Below are positions 23,571 to 34,062 of a stretch of 64,000 nt of DNA, piece after piece. Numbering within the stretch: the stretch's first letter is position 1; every line of letters starts with the position of its first letter. The notes beneath the pieces are model-generated. The model was not told the DNA's origin and ran no database searches. It was given only the letters and a program-made list of their open reading frames with translations. The DNA comes from Brachybacterium massiliense (GTDB lineage: Bacteria > Actinomycetota > Actinomycetes > Actinomycetales > Dermabacteraceae): positions 620,001-684,000 of the forward strand of contig NZ_FXXB01000008.1 in assembly GCF_900184245.1 (NCBI RefSeq). Direction: 5' to 3'. Position numbers and translations under genes: made by a program.

Positions 23571-25196
23571 TCAGCCGCGGACGATCTGCTCCTGCTCGAT
23601 CTGGTCGGCAGCCATCCGGCCGCTCTCGTCGTTGCGCGCGGCGTCCTCGCCCTTGCCGGCCAGGTAGTCCTTCTTGACCTGGTCGAGGATGCTGCTGAGC
23701 TCCTCCTCGGTCGAGGACTCGAACTTGCCGGAGGTGCGGATCGCCTCGAGCACGCCGCCGTTGTGGCGCAGGTGCTCGAGCAGCTGCGACTCGAACTCGC
23801 GCACGTCCTCGACCTCGAGGTCGTCGAACTTGCCCTTGGTGCCGGCCCAGATGGAGACGACCTGCTCCTCCATCGGGAACGGGGAGTACTGGGACTGCTT
23901 GAGCAGCTCCATCAGGCGCGCGCCACGGTTGAGCTGCTGCTTCGAGGCGGCGTCGAGGTCCGAGGCGAACATCGCGAAGGCCTCGAGGTCGCGGTACTGC
24001 GCCAGGTCGATCTTCAGGGTGCCCGAGACGGCCTTCATGGCCTTCGTCTGCGCGGAGCCGCCGACGCGGGAGACCGAGATGCCGACGTCGACCGCAGGAC
24101 GCTGGTTCGAGTTGAACAGGTCCGACTGCAGGAAGCACTGGCCGTCGGTGATCGAGATGACGTTGGTGGGGATGTACGCCGAGACGTCGTTCGCCTTGGT
24201 CTCGATGATCGGCAGACCGGTCATCGAGCCGCCTCCCATCTCGTCCGAGAGCTTCGCGCAGCGCTCGAGCAGGCGGGAGTGCAGGTAGAACACGTCGCCC
24301 GGGTAGGCCTCACGGCCCGGCGGGCGGCGCAGCAGCAGGGACACGGCGCGGTAGGCCTCGGCCTGCTTGGAGAGGTCGTCGAAGACGATGAGGACGTGCT
24401 TGCCCTCGTACATCCAGTGCTGGCCGATGGCCGAGCCCGTGTAGGGCGCGATGTACTTGAAGCCGGCCGGGTCGGAGGCGGGGGCCGCGACGATGGTGGT
24501 GTACTCCATCGCGCCGGCCTCCTCGAGGGTCGCGCGCACGGAGGCGATCGTCGAGCCCTTCTGGCCGACGGCGACGTAGATGCAGCGCACCTGCTTGTCC
24601 GGATCGCCCGAGTCCCAGTTGGCCTTCTGGTTCAGGATCGTGTCGATGCCGATCGCGGTCTTGCCGGTCTGGCGGTCACCGATGATCAGCTGGCGCTGGC
24701 CACGGCCGATCGGGGTCATCGCGTCGATCGCCTTGAGGCCCGTCTGCATGGGCTCCTTGACGGCCTTTCGCTGCATCACGCCGGGCGCCTGCAGCTCGAG
24801 GGCGCGACGGCCCACGGTCTCGATCTCGCCGAGGCCGTCGATGGGGGCGCCGACGGGGTCGACCACGCGGCCGAGGTAGCCGTCGCCGACCGGCACGGAG
24901 AGCACCTGGCCGGTGCGGCGGACCTGCTGGCCCTCCTCGATGCCGGAGAACTCGCCGAGGACCACGACGCCGATCTCGCGCAGCTCGAGATTGAGGGCGA
25001 GACCGAGGGTGCCGTCCTCGAAGCGGACCAGCTCGTTGGCCATGACGTTGGGCAGGCCCTCGACGCGCGCGATGCCGTCGGCGGCCTCGCTGACGCGGCC
25101 GATCTCCTCGCGCTCGGTGGCGCCTGCCTGGTAGGTGGACACCGCGGTGTCCAGGGCGTTCCGGATCTCCTCCGGGCTGATCGTGAGCTCCGCCAT
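23571..25196 (-). CDS. atpA: ATP synthase F1 subunit alpha
   Basis: A 541-residue non-catalytic nucleotide-binding subunit. Walker A GDRQTGKT and [23 protein letters not shown] are present. The start is ATG 25196 ([15 protein letters not shown]); a purine-rich run (GAGAGGAAGCGAAG) precedes it. It is separated from atpH by 80 bp. Confidence 0.97.
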   Translation of the reverse strand: MAELTISPEEIRNALDTAVSTYQAGATEREEIGRVSEAADGIARVEGLPNVMANELVRFEDGTLGLALNLELREIGVVVLGEFSGIEEGQQVRRTGQVLSVPVGDGYLGRVVDPVGAPIDGLGEIETVGRRALELQAPGVMQRKAVKEPMQTGLKAIDAMTPIGRGQRQLIIGDRQTGKTAIGIDTILNQKANWDSGDPDKQVRCIYVAVGQKGSTIASVRATLEEAGAMEYTTIVAAPASDPAGFKYIAPYTGSAIGQHWMYEGKHVLIVFDDLSKQAEAYRAVSLLLRRPPGREAYPGDVFYLHSRLLERCAKLSDEMGGGSMTGLPIIETKANDVSAYIPTNVISITDGQCFLQSDLFNSNQRPAVDVGISVSRVGGSAQTKAMKAVSGTLKIDLAQYRDLEAFAMFASDLDAASKQQLNRGARLMELLKQSQYSPFPMEEQVVSIWAGTKGKFDDLEVEDVREFESQLLEHLRHNGGVLEAIRTSGKFESSTEEELSSILDQVKKDYLAGKGEDAARNDESGRMAADQIEQEQIVRG

Positions 25197-25276
25197 CTGC
25201 TGCTTCGCTTCCTCTCGGTCTCCCCGTGGCGGGGATGGTCTGAACAATGCTGGGGACGCCGGGGCGTCGGGATGAG

Positions 25277-26092
25277 TCAGGCCACGAGCTGCGACCGGGC
25301 TCGGGAGAGCCGGGCCAGCACGGTGGCGTCATAGAGGTCGTCGCCGACCTGGATCCGGAGCCCACCCACGACGTCGGGGTCGACCTGGAGGTTCATCTGG
25401 ACCTCGCGGCCGTAGATGCTGGACAGGACGGCACCGAGCCGTGCCTGCTGCGTCTCGTTCAGCGGCACTGCGCTGGAGACGGCGGCGAAGGCACGCCGGC
25501 GACGGTCGGAGGCGAAGCGCGCGAACTCCTCGACCCGGCGGGCCGGCTTGAGCTCGGTGCGACGCCCCACGGCGCGGGCCGCGAGGGCGGCCGTGAGCCG
25601 GTGGGTGCGACCGTTCAGCAGAGCGCTCAGCATGGTCGCGCGCTGCGAGGGGTTCTCCCGTGCGCCGTCGAGCGCAGCGGTGAGATCACCGCTGTCGTCG
25701 ATCATGCGGGAGACCTCGAACAGCTCTCCCTCGACCTGCTCGAGGACGCCCTCGGACTGGGCCTGCTCCAGCAGGGCCGAGACGCCCAGCAGCTCGAGGG
25801 CATCGAGGATGTCCTCCTGCTCCGACCAGCGCCGGCTGACGACCTCGAGAGTCCTCTCGAGGCTCTGCGGGCTGACCCGGCTGCTCAGCAGCGACCGCAC
25901 GGTGGCCTCCTTGACCTCGGCGGGACGGCCGGGATCGGAGAGCGTGCGGACGAGCTGGTTGCTGGAGTCGATGGCGTCAGCCACCGAGAACAGCTCCTGG
26001 GCCTCGGCTTCCAGCGCGCCGCGGCCGCCTGCGAAGGCGGCCTCGGCCTGCCGGAGCACCTCGGCGAAGGAGGTGGAGGAGGTTCCTCGCAT
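25277..26092 (-). CDS. atpH: ATP synthase subunit delta (OSCP)
   Basis: A 271-residue peripheral-stalk subunit, longer than the ~180 residues of E. coli delta, as is common in actinobacteria (duplicated or extended N-terminal helical domain). The C-terminal [28 protein letters not shown] is diagnostic. ATG 26092 is preferred over GTG 26095, because AAGGAA then sits at a better distance. Unlike mycobacteria, b and delta are separate genes here. Confidence 0.93.
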   Translation of the reverse strand: MRGTSSTSFAEVLRQAEAAFAGGRGALEAEAQELFSVADAIDSSNQLVRTLSDPGRPAEVKEATVRSLLSSRVSPQSLERTLEVVSRRWSEQEDILDALELLGVSALLEQAQSEGVLEQVEGELFEVSRMIDDSGDLTAALDGARENPSQRATMLSALLNGRTHRLTAALAARAVGRRTELKPARRVEEFARFASDRRRRAFAAVSSAVPLNETQQARLGAVLSSIYGREVQMNLQVDPDVVGGLRIQVGDDLYDATVLARLSRARSQLVA

Positions 26093-26101
26093 CACGGTTC
26101 C

Positions 26102-26647
26102 TTATCGGGTGGTGGCCTGGCTCGACTCGAGGTCGTCCAGGAACCGGTCGATCACACGGCGGGAGCGCTCGTCGTCGGAGAGAGACTCTCCGACGATCTT
26201 GGACGCCAGGTCGCTCGCGAGCGATCCGACCTCCCCGCGCAGCTCGGTCGAGGCGGCGATGCGCTCTGCGCTGAGCTGCTGGCGTCCCGCGGCCAGAACG
26301 CGCTCGTTCTCGGCCTCGGCACGGGCACGGGCCTCGTCGACGATCTTCTGACCGTCCGCACGGGCCTTCTCACGGATAGAAGCGGCCTCCTGCCGCGCTG
26401 CGGCAAGCTCCTGCTCCTGGTCGCTCTTGAGCTGGTCGACCTGCTCCTGGACCTTCTCCGCGTTGCGGATGCCGCCCTCGATCTTCTCGGCGCGCTCGTC
26501 CAGCACGGCGTTCATGCGGGGGAGCACGAACTTCATGAAGACGGCGACGAAGATCACCAGGAAGATCGCCGACCAGACGATCTCCTCAGGGAGCGGGATG
26601 AGCAGCCGCCAGCCGGGGACCTCTCCCCCTGCTTCTGCCAGATTCAT
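26102..26647 (-). CDS. atpF: ATP synthase Fo subunit b
   Basis: A 181-residue protein with one N-terminal membrane helix (about 24-45, EEIVWSAIFLVIFVAVFMKFVLP) and a long charged coiled coil forming the peripheral stalk. It lies 9 bp upstream of atpH and 10 bp downstream of atpE. Confidence 0.95.
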   Translation of the reverse strand: MNLAEAGGEVPGWRLLIPLPEEIVWSAIFLVIFVAVFMKFVLPRMNAVLDERAEKIEGGIRNAEKVQEQVDQLKSDQEQELAAARQEAASIREKARADGQKIVDEARARAEAENERVLAAGRQQLSAERIAASTELRGEVGSLASDLASKIVGESLSDDERSRRVIDRFLDDLESSQATTR

Positions 26648-26657
26648 CAGCGCAGCC

Positions 26658-27798
<1,141 letters not shown>

Positions 27799-28008
27799 CT
27801 CGATCTCCCAGGTTCGTTCGACCGTCGGGGACGGCCTGGATGGTCATGCCAGATCGAGCTCACTCGCGGTGCGGCCACCGTGCGTACGGCGATGGACGAC
27901 GCCATGGCGTTCCCGGGTGGTCGATCAGCGCTCTTCTCGCTCAACGTCCCTGGCCATCATTATGGCCCGTGATCAGCGGTCGAGCGCCTCCGGAAGCATA
28001 ACAGAACC
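27799..28008 (-). promoter_or_regulatory. atpI-atpB intergenic region with possible internal promoter
   Basis: This 210-bp gap is unusually long for the cluster. Two -10-like hexamers face atpB: TATGCT just after the atpI stop, and CATAAT near 27963 inside a small GGCCAT/ATGGCC hairpin. Neither has a convincing -35. A promoter here would let atpBEFHAGDC be transcribed independently of the upstream genes. Confidence 0.35.
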
Positions 28009-28434
28009 TCATGAGCCACCGGGGGCGTCCTGTGGGTCCTCGGGCCCGTCATGGGGCACCACGTCGAGGGGTTGGCGCGCTCGCGCCAGCAGCACGGCCT
28101 CCACGATCACGGCCGAGACCGCGCCGACCAGCAGTGCGAGGCCGATCCAGGGCATCGAGACGCTCTCGAGGTCCCTCACCCCGATCAGGACGAGGATCAC
28201 AATGAACATCTTGACCGCCCAGCTGCCGAGCACCGTCGCGGCCATCGAGATCGGCGTCAGGCGCGCCCCGAGGAAGGTGATCCCGACCGTCGGCAGGACC
28301 ATCACGAGGGTGAGGCCGAAACCGATCAGCGCGCCCCAGAGCGCGGCGGGCTCGGGGCGGGAGGCGGCGATCGCGATGACGATCGCATCGAGGACGACGC
28401 CCACCACCAGAGCGATCAGCGTCGCCCGCTGCAT
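28009..28434 (-). CDS. AtpI-like membrane protein; 5' end frameshifted by a 31-bp duplication
   Basis: The intact part encodes 141 residues from ATG 28434 (MQRATLIALVVG) with four predicted membrane helices, in the position always held by the AtpI-like (Rv1303-type) gene before atpB. The expected start is ATG 28540, which overlaps the wecA stop by 17 bp. From there the frame reads MSPQPETPAAPTPKA and then hits TGA, because of a perfect 31-bp tandem duplication (28468-28529). Removing one copy gives continuous MSPQPETPAAPTPKRRVRRA...MQRATL. Expression may continue by reinitiation at GTG 28461 or ATG 28434, otherwise the gene is broken. AtpI-type proteins assist assembly of the c-ring and Mg2+ supply. 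Confidence 0.7.
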   Translation of the reverse strand: MQRATLIALVVGVVLDAIVIAIAASRPEPAALWGALIGFGLTLVMVLPTVGITFLGARLTPISMAATVLGSWAVKMFIVILVLIGVRDLESVSMPWIGLALLVGAVSAVIVEAVLLARARQPLDVVPHDGPEDPQDAPGGS

Positions 28435-28467
28435 CGCCCTGTCACCGGCGGCGCGTCGCACCCGACG

Positions 28468-28529
28468 CTTCGGGGTGGGGGCGGCGGGGGTCTCAGGCCT
28501 TCGGGGTGGGGGCGGCGGGGGTCTCAGGC
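28468..28529. repeat. Perfect 31-bp tandem duplication in the atpI-like gene
   Basis: Copies 28468-28498 and 28499-28529 are identical over all 31 bases. The unit is G-rich on the plus strand (GGGGTGGGGGCGGCGGGGG core). Because 31 is not a multiple of three it shifts the frame after codon 14 of the gene that starts at 28540. The wecA stop codon (28526-28524) lies in the second copy, and its reading is unaffected. Confidence 0.95.
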
Positions 28530-29648
28530 TGAGGGGACATCGGATTCCTTCCGGTGACGGCCGGTGCGCCATCTGAGCGGGTCGAAGGTGAGCAGGAGCG
28601 CGATCAGCAGTCCGATCACCCAGAAGAGCAGGACCGCGCGCATCGGGACCACGAGCGGCAGCAGCAGGCCCACGGAGATGACGACGGTCCAGGTGTACAT
28701 GATCAGCACAGCGGTGCGCTTGCTGTGGCCGAGGCTGAGCAGGCGGTGGTGCAGGTGCGCCTTGTCCGCGTGGAAAGGGGACCTGCCCGAGCCGATGCGC
28801 CGCACCACCGCGAGGGCGAAGTCCAGGAACGGGATCACCATCACGCCGATGGGGAGCAGGATCGGCAGGAACTGGCCGAAGAAGTCCGCCCCGGACAGGC
28901 GCACGGGGTCGACCTGGCCCGTGACCGCGATCGTGCTCGCGGCCAGCAGCAGTCCCAGCAGCATCGACCCCGAGTCCCCCATGAAGATGCGGGCCCGGGT
29001 GAGGTTGTGCGGCAGGAAGCCCAGACACGCCCCGATCATCACCGCGGTCAGCAGGGCCGCGAGGGAGGAGTAGTCGGTCGAGGAGGCGCTGCGGGTGAGG
29101 GTGTAGGCGTAGACGAAGAAGGCCGAGCCGCCGATCGCCATGACGCCGGCGGCGAGGCCGTCGAGCCCGTCCACGAAGTTGACCGCGTTCATGCTCACCA
29201 CCACCACCAGCACGGTGAGGATCAGCGCGGTGCGGCCGGACAGCACGGTCACGCCGTTGATCGGCAGGGTCACCAGGGACACGCCCTGCCAGGCCAGCAG
29301 CACAGCGGCGAGCACCTGGCCGGCGAGCTTGGTGACCCAGTCGAGGTCCCACTTGTCGTCGGCGGCGCCCAGCAGGCACACCAGGGCCGCGGCGGCGAGG
29401 ATCGCCCAGGGCTGGCGGGAGTCGCGGAAGAGCCCCTCGAGGAAGGGGACGTTGCTGGCCACCAGCAGCGCGCACGCGACTCCGGCGAGCATCGCCAGTC
29501 CTCCCAGGCGCGGTGTCACCGCGTCGTGGACGTCCCGGTCCCTCACCGCTGTCATGGCGCCGGCGCGGCGGGCCAGCAGCCGCACCGCCGGGGTCACGAG
29601 ATAGGCGACCGCCGCGGCGAGCAGCAGGAGGAAGAGATAGACCCTCAC
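28524..29648 (-). CDS. wecA: UDP-GlcNAc:undecaprenyl-phosphate GlcNAc-1-phosphate transferase (WecA/MraY superfamily)
   Basis: A 374-residue polytopic membrane enzyme with about 11 helices that transfers a sugar-1-phosphate from UDP-sugar to a polyprenyl phosphate, starting cell-wall glycan or arabinogalactan-type linkage units. Superfamily motifs are in order: GAADDKWDLD, NAVNFVDGLDGLA, IFMGDSGSM and HLHHRLLSLG. The last motif (HxHH) marks WecA-type rather than MraY. The gene lies between tsaC and atpI as in mycobacteria (rfe). It overlaps tsaC by 4 bp. Confidence 0.92.
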   Translation of the reverse strand: MRVYLFLLLLAAAVAYLVTPAVRLLARRAGAMTAVRDRDVHDAVTPRLGGLAMLAGVACALLVASNVPFLEGLFRDSRQPWAILAAAALVCLLGAADDKWDLDWVTKLAGQVLAAVLLAWQGVSLVTLPINGVTVLSGRTALILTVLVVVVSMNAVNFVDGLDGLAAGVMAIGGSAFFVYAYTLTRSASSTDYSSLAALLTAVMIGACLGFLPHNLTRARIFMGDSGSMLLGLLLAASTIAVTGQVDPVRLSGADFFGQFLPILLPIGVMVIPFLDFALAVVRRIGSGRSPFHADKAHLHHRLLSLGHSKRTAVLIMYTWTVVISVGLLLPLVVPMRAVLLFWVIGLLIALLLTFDPLRWRTGRHRKESDVPSA

Positions 29649-30595
29649 CCGGGCGTGTTCTTCGAGTCGTCCTCCGTCCCTGCCTGTGCAGGAGCGTTCT
29701 CGCCGTCACCGACCCCGGTCAGCGGGGTCTCGGCCGCGGGAGCGTCGGCCTCGGGACCGGGCTGCTCAGGCTCGGAGGGCAGGTCCAGGACCGAGGTGGC
29801 CGATGCGGCGTTCTCCTGCGCGTCCGCCTCCTGCGGGGTGGCCTCGGCGGTGGTCGCGGCCGAACCCTCGTCCGTGGCCTCGGCCTCGCCGATCTCCGCA
29901 GCGGTGCCCTCGGCGTCCTCGGCGTCGTCTGCCGGCTCCTCCGGCTCGGGCTCCGGTGCGGTGAAGATGTCGCCCACCACCTCGATGATGCGCTCCTTGG
30001 ACAGCGCGCCCTGACGGACGATCTCGGCCGGGGTGACCGTGGTGTCGAGGATGGTGGAGCTCTCGCCGATGCGGGCGGTCCCGCCGTCGAGGTAGATCGA
30101 GACCGCATCGCCCAGCTGGGTGGCGGCGTCGAGCACGCTCAGCGCGGCGGGCTTGCCGTGGCGGTTGGCGCTCGAGACCGCGAGCGGTCCGGTGCGGCGC
30201 AGCAGCTCGAGCGCGACCTCGTCCTCGGGCATGCGCAGCGCGACGGTGCCGCGGGTCTCGCCGAGGTCCCAGGTGAGGGAGGGCTGAGCGTTGAGGATCA
30301 GCGTGAGCGGACCGGGCCAGAGCTCCTCGGTGAGGTCCTCGACGTAATCCGGAACGTCCACCGCGAGCGCGAGCAGCACCGCGTGGTCACCGATCAGCAC
30401 CGGCGGCGGGGTGTCGCGGCCGCGCCCCTTCGCCTCGAGCAGCGCCTGGACCGCATCCGGCGTGAACGCGTCGGCGCCGATGCCGTAGACCGTGTCGGTC
30501 GGCAGGACGATCAGGCCGCCGTCGCGCACGGCGTCGACGGCGGCGGCGAGGGCGTCCTCGCGGGTCTCTGGGTTCTGGGTGTCATGCACGCTCAC
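29645..30595 (-). CDS. tsaC: L-threonylcarbamoyladenylate synthase (Sua5/YrdC/TsaC) with acidic tail
   Basis: A 316-residue protein. Residues 1-~205 are the YrdC/Sua5 domain (VLPTDTVYGIGADAFTPDAV, ALRMPEDEVALELLRRTGPLAVSSANRHG), which makes threonylcarbamoyl-AMP for the t6A37 modification of ANN-reading tRNAs. The last ~110 residues are a non-conserved Glu/Ala/Asp-rich tail in place of the compact Sua5 domain of full-length homologs. TsaD, which uses its product, is encoded at 51227-52282. It overlaps prmC and wecA by 4 bp each. Confidence 0.9.
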   Translation of the reverse strand: MSVHDTQNPETREDALAAAVDAVRDGGLIVLPTDTVYGIGADAFTPDAVQALLEAKGRGRDTPPPVLIGDHAVLLALAVDVPDYVEDLTEELWPGPLTLILNAQPSLTWDLGETRGTVALRMPEDEVALELLRRTGPLAVSSANRHGKPAALSVLDAATQLGDAVSIYLDGGTARIGESSTILDTTVTPAEIVRQGALSKERIIEVVGDIFTAPEPEPEEPADDAEDAEGTAAEIGEAEATDEGSAATTAEATPQEADAQENAASATSVLDLPSEPEQPGPEADAPAAETPLTGVGDGENAPAQAGTEDDSKNTPG

Positions 30596-31500
30596 CGGGT
30601 CAGTCTCTCACTTCCGTGGGTCGGGGCCACCGGGGCGCGGCGGGCGACGAGGAATCGGTCGCGGCCGGTCAGGTCCGGGGCGGTGGACAGCAGGTCGAAT
30701 CCGCCGTGCTCGGAGGCCGCCTCCCGCGCGGCCGGGCCCTGCACGTCGGCGTGCTCCATGATCAGCACTCCCCCGGGCCGCAGCAGTCGGGCGGACCAGG
30801 CGATCACGGCATGGGGCACCTCGAGCCCGTCCTCGCCGCCGCCGAACAGCGCACGGTGGGGATCGTGCTCGATCACCTCCGGGTCACGGGGCACGGCATC
30901 GGGCGGGATGTAGGGAGGGTTGGACAGCACGGCGTCCACGGGTGCGGCGGCGGCGAGCTCGGGGATCTGCGTGAGCAGATCCGCCTGCAGCACCCTGCCG
31001 CGGCCGGGCCCCGCGAGCTCGAGATTCTCGGCGGCCAGCTGCGCGGCCGTCTCGTCGATCTCGACGGACAGCACCCGTGCTGCGGGAAGCTCGTCGAGCA
31101 CGGTGGCGCCGAGCGCTCCGCTGCCCGCGCAGAGATCGACCACGTGCGCGAGCTCGCCGGTGCTGTGCTCGCGCAACAGGTCCAGGGCGAGCTCGGTCTC
31201 GGGGCGGGGGATGAACACACCGGGGCGGACGGCGAGCATCAGGCGGCGGAACGGCGCACGGCCGAGGATCAGCTGGAGGGGCTCGCGATGCTCACGGCGC
31301 ACGGTGAGCCGCTCGAGCTCGGCGGAGAAGCCGGGTGGCAGCTCATCGAGCATCACCAGCGGCCTGTCGGTGCCGGCGGCGTGGGCGATCAGCGCCCGGG
31401 CGTCCACGCTCGGGGACTCGAGCCCGGCCTCCCCCAGCCGTCGCGTGGTCGCGGACAGCGCGGCACGCAGGCGCTCGCGCACCGGGAGATGCTCGCTCAT
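30592..31500 (-). CDS. prmC: Peptide chain release factor N5-glutamine methyltransferase PrmC (HemK)
   Basis: A 302-residue SAM-dependent methyltransferase that methylates the GGQ glutamine of release factors. The N-terminal helical domain recognises RF; the SAM motif is [12 protein letters not shown] and the catalytic motif SNPPYIPP. It directly follows its substrate gene prfA, overlapping it by 4 bp, the standard arrangement. Confidence 0.95.
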   Translation of the reverse strand: MSEHLPVRERLRAALSATTRRLGEAGLESPSVDARALIAHAAGTDRPLVMLDELPPGFSAELERLTVRREHREPLQLILGRAPFRRLMLAVRPGVFIPRPETELALDLLREHSTGELAHVVDLCAGSGALGATVLDELPAARVLSVEIDETAAQLAAENLELAGPGRGRVLQADLLTQIPELAAAAPVDAVLSNPPYIPPDAVPRDPEVIEHDPHRALFGGGEDGLEVPHAVIAWSARLLRPGGVLIMEHADVQGPAAREAASEHGGFDLLSTAPDLTGRDRFLVARRAPVAPTHGSERLTR

Positions 31501-32636
31501 CGATCCTGCCCCTGGTCGGTGCCGGCCTCGGCGTCGGCGAGACGCGCGGCCCGCTCGGCATCGCGCGAGGACGCGATCAGCTCATCGAGGTCCCCGGCGA
31601 GGACCTGGGCGAGGTTGCCGGCCTTGTAACCGGTGCGATGATCGGCGACCCGCGACTCGGGGAAGTTGTAGGTGCGGATGCGCTCGCTGCGGTCAACGCT
31701 GCGCACCTGCGAGCGACGGGCCGCGGAGGACTGCGCCTCCTGCTCGGCCCGCCGGGCATCCAGCAGGCGCGTGCGCAGGATCCGCAGCGCCTGCTCCCGG
31801 TTCTGCAGCTGGCTCTTCTGGTCCTGGCAGGAGACCACCACGCCGGTGGGCAGATGGGTGATGCGCACCGCCGAGTCGGTGGTGTTCACGCTCTGCCCGC
31901 CCGGGCCGCTCGAGCGGAAGACGTCGATCCGCAGGTTCGCCGGCGCCATCGCCTCGGCCAGCAGCTCGCTCTCATCCTCGTCATCGGCCTCGGGCAGCAC
32001 GAGCACGCCCACGGCGGAGGTGTGGATGCGCCCCTGAGACTCCGTGACGGGCACGCGCTGGACACGATGCACGCCGGCCTCGTGCTTGAGGTGGGCCCAG
32101 ACGCCGTCCGCGGGACCGGCCACGCTGCGGGCGGCGATCGCGACGGTGACGTCCTTGAGCCCGCCGAGATCCGACTCCGCGGAGGTCAGCACCTCCAGGC
32201 GCCACCCCTTGGACTCCGCATAGGCGCGGTACATGCGCAGCATCTCCGCGGCGAAGAGGGCGGACTCCTCCCCGCCCGCGCCGGCCTTGATCTCGAGGAT
32301 CACGTCCCGCACGTCATCGGGGTCGCGCGGGGCGAGCAGATCATCGAGGTGCTCGCGCTCCTGAGCCAGGCGGGCGGCGAGCTGCTCGGCCTCGGCGGCG
32401 ATCTCCTCGTCGTCGTCCTCGAGCTCGACGAGCTCGCGGGCGGTCTCGAGCTCCGCGGCGGTGCGCTCGAGCTGCGCGGCGGCGGCGAGCACCCCGTCGA
32501 GCTCCGCATAGCGGCGGCCCACGCGGCGGGCGCGGGCCGCGTCGTCGTGCAGGGCCGGATCGGCCATCGACTCCTGGAGCCGGGCATGCTCGAGGCGCAG
32601 CGGCGCGAGACGGTCACCCTGGTCGTGCGCACTCAT
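31497..32636 (-). CDS. prfA: Peptide chain release factor 1
   Basis: A 379-residue class I release factor that reads UAA and UAG. The GGQ motif lies in [15 protein letters not shown] (around residue 245), and the anticodon-mimicking region precedes it. The start ATG at 32636 is 91 bp downstream of rpmE. Its stop overlaps prmC. Confidence 0.96.
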   Translation of the reverse strand: MSAHDQGDRLAPLRLEHARLQESMADPALHDDAARARRVGRRYAELDGVLAAAAQLERTAAELETARELVELEDDDEEIAAEAEQLAARLAQEREHLDDLLAPRDPDDVRDVILEIKAGAGGEESALFAAEMLRMYRAYAESKGWRLEVLTSAESDLGGLKDVTVAIAARSVAGPADGVWAHLKHEAGVHRVQRVPVTESQGRIHTSAVGVLVLPEADDEDESELLAEAMAPANLRIDVFRSSGPGGQSVNTTDSAVRITHLPTGVVVSCQDQKSQLQNREQALRILRTRLLDARRAEQEAQSSAARRSQVRSVDRSERIRTYNFPESRVADHRTGYKAGNLAQVLAGDLDELIASSRDAERAARLADAEAGTDQGQDR

Positions 32637-32727
32637 CGGTGCTTCCTCCTCAGCGTGCCGGCACCGCCGTCACAGACGACGACGCCGGTGCGTGCCCGCA
32701 GGCGCGCACCGGCGTCGGAGACGTCGG

Positions 32728-32937
32728 TCAGTTCTTCTTGCCGTAGCGGGCCTGGAAGCGCGCGACGCGGCCGCCGGTGTCCAGGATCTTCTGCTTGCCG
32801 GTGTAGAACGGGTGGCACTCGGAGCAGACCTCGGTGCTGATCACACCGTCCTTCTTGGTGCTGCGAGTGGTGAACGAGTTGCCGCAGGTGCAGGTGACCT
32901 GGGTCTCGACGTATGCGGGGTGGATCTCAGCCTTCAT
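32728..32937 (-). CDS. rpmE: 50S ribosomal protein bL31 (zinc-binding type)
   Basis: A 69-residue protein. Cysteines at CTCG and CSEC (C16, C18, C37, C40 region) mark the zinc-containing C+ form. The start is ATG 32937 with AAGGAGAG upstream. In related genomes rpmE is directly downstream of rho; here a 33-41 kb sugar island separates them, so rpmE should need its own promoter in 32938-33078. Confidence 0.95.
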   Translation of the reverse strand: MKAEIHPAYVETQVTCTCGNSFTTRSTKKDGVISTEVCSECHPFYTGKQKILDTGGRVARFQARYGKKN

Positions 32938-32964
32938 GTCTCTCCTTGCTCGAGGTCGCTGGGT

Positions 32965-32984
32965 CGGCGCCCGGCCGGGCGCCG
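32965..32984. promoter_or_regulatory. Perfect 20-bp GC palindrome in the rpmE leader
   Basis: CGGCGCCCGGCCGGGCGCCG reads the same on both strands and ends 28 nt before the rpmE ATG. In RNA it could form a strong hairpin just upstream of the ribosome-binding site; as DNA it could be a terminator for the lacI transcript. Which is not decidable from sequence. Confidence 0.5.
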
Positions 32985-33078
32985 TGAACCAGAACCGACG
33001 TCACAGTCTGCCACGTCGGAGCCCCTGCGGGCGAGGGTCCGGGATGCGGCGTGCGACACCTCGCGCCGGCGCCGCCGC

Positions 33079-34062
33079 TCAGGTCGAGGCGCGCACGTCC
33101 AGCGTGTAGGGCACCTTGCGGTGGGCCCCCTCGCCGCGCAGCGGGACCGAGCCGTCGAGCATCCCGGCCACGAGCGCGACGGTCGCCTCCGCGACCGCCT
33201 GGATGTCGATGCTGAGCGTGGTCAGCTCGGGGGTGACCAGCGAGGCGATCTCGAGCCCGTCGACGCCCACCAGGCGCACCTGCGCCGGGACGTCGACATC
33301 GAGTCCGCGCAGCGCGCGCAGCAGGCGCACGGCGAGCTCGTCGTTGAACGCCACGATCACGTCGACGCCGTCGGCGAGCACCTCCTGGAGCATCTCTCGG
33401 TGCCCCTCGCGGGCATCGACCTCGCGCACGGCCACCTCTCCCCCGCCGGTCACCGTGGAGAGCGCCGCGGCGAGGGCGAGGCTGCGCGCTCGGCCGAGAC
33501 CGCCGGCGAGGTCGAGCACGAGCGGGCGGCGGGCGCCGGCCTCTCGCAGGTGCTCGGCCAGCTGTGCCATCGCCGCATCGCGCGGGAGCTCGACCACTCC
33601 TCCCAGCTCGAGGTGGGAGGGGCGGGCGTCGAGCTGGACCACGGGCATCCCGCCCCGGCCGCGGATGTCCGCGGTGAGCACCCCGTAGCCGACCAGCGCG
33701 TCGACCCGTCGGGCGAGATCGCCCGCCACCTGCTGCGGACGGGGCGCGTTCAGCGCCTCGGCGAGCACGACGTTCCAGCCGTGGGGCGCGCACGCGCGCA
33801 CCACCGCGGCGCCGAGCTCGGCGAAGTAGGCGTTGCTGAGGTCCTCGACGACCAGGCCCAGGGTGATGGGCCCCTGCTCGACGAGGCCGCGGCCGAAGCG
33901 GGAGGGCCGGTAGTTGAGCTCCTGTGCCGCCTCGAGCACCTTCTCCCGGGTGGATGCGCTGATCCCGGGCAGGTCGTTCATCGCGCGCGAGACGGTCTGA
34001 CGGGAGACCCCGGCCCGTTCCGCGACATCGATGATCGTGGCTCGACGCGGCATGGCGCTCAT
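33079..34062 (-). CDS. LacI-family transcriptional regulator of the sugar island
   Basis: A 327-residue repressor. The N-terminal helix-turn-helix plus hinge is typical (ATIIDVAERAGVSRQTVSRAMNDLPGIS), followed by a periplasmic-binding-protein-like sensor domain. Its ATG overlaps the stop of the oxidoreductase fusion gene by 4 bp, so the two are co-transcribed. A LacI-type palindrome at 37620-37633 between this operon and the ABC importer is its probable operator. The ligand is unknown, most likely a sugar taken up by that importer. Confidence 0.9.
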   Translation of the reverse strand: MSAMPRRATIIDVAERAGVSRQTVSRAMNDLPGISASTREKVLEAAQELNYRPSRFGRGLVEQGPITLGLVVEDLSNAYFAELGAAVVRACAPHGWNVVLAEALNAPRPQQVAGDLARRVDALVGYGVLTADIRGRGGMPVVQLDARPSHLELGGVVELPRDAAMAQLAEHLREAGARRPLVLDLAGGLGRARSLALAAALSTVTGGGEVAVREVDAREGHREMLQEVLADGVDVIVAFNDELAVRLLRALRGLDVDVPAQVRLVGVDGLEIASLVTPELTTLSIDIQAVAEATVALVAGMLDGSVPLRGEGAHRKVPYTLDVRAST

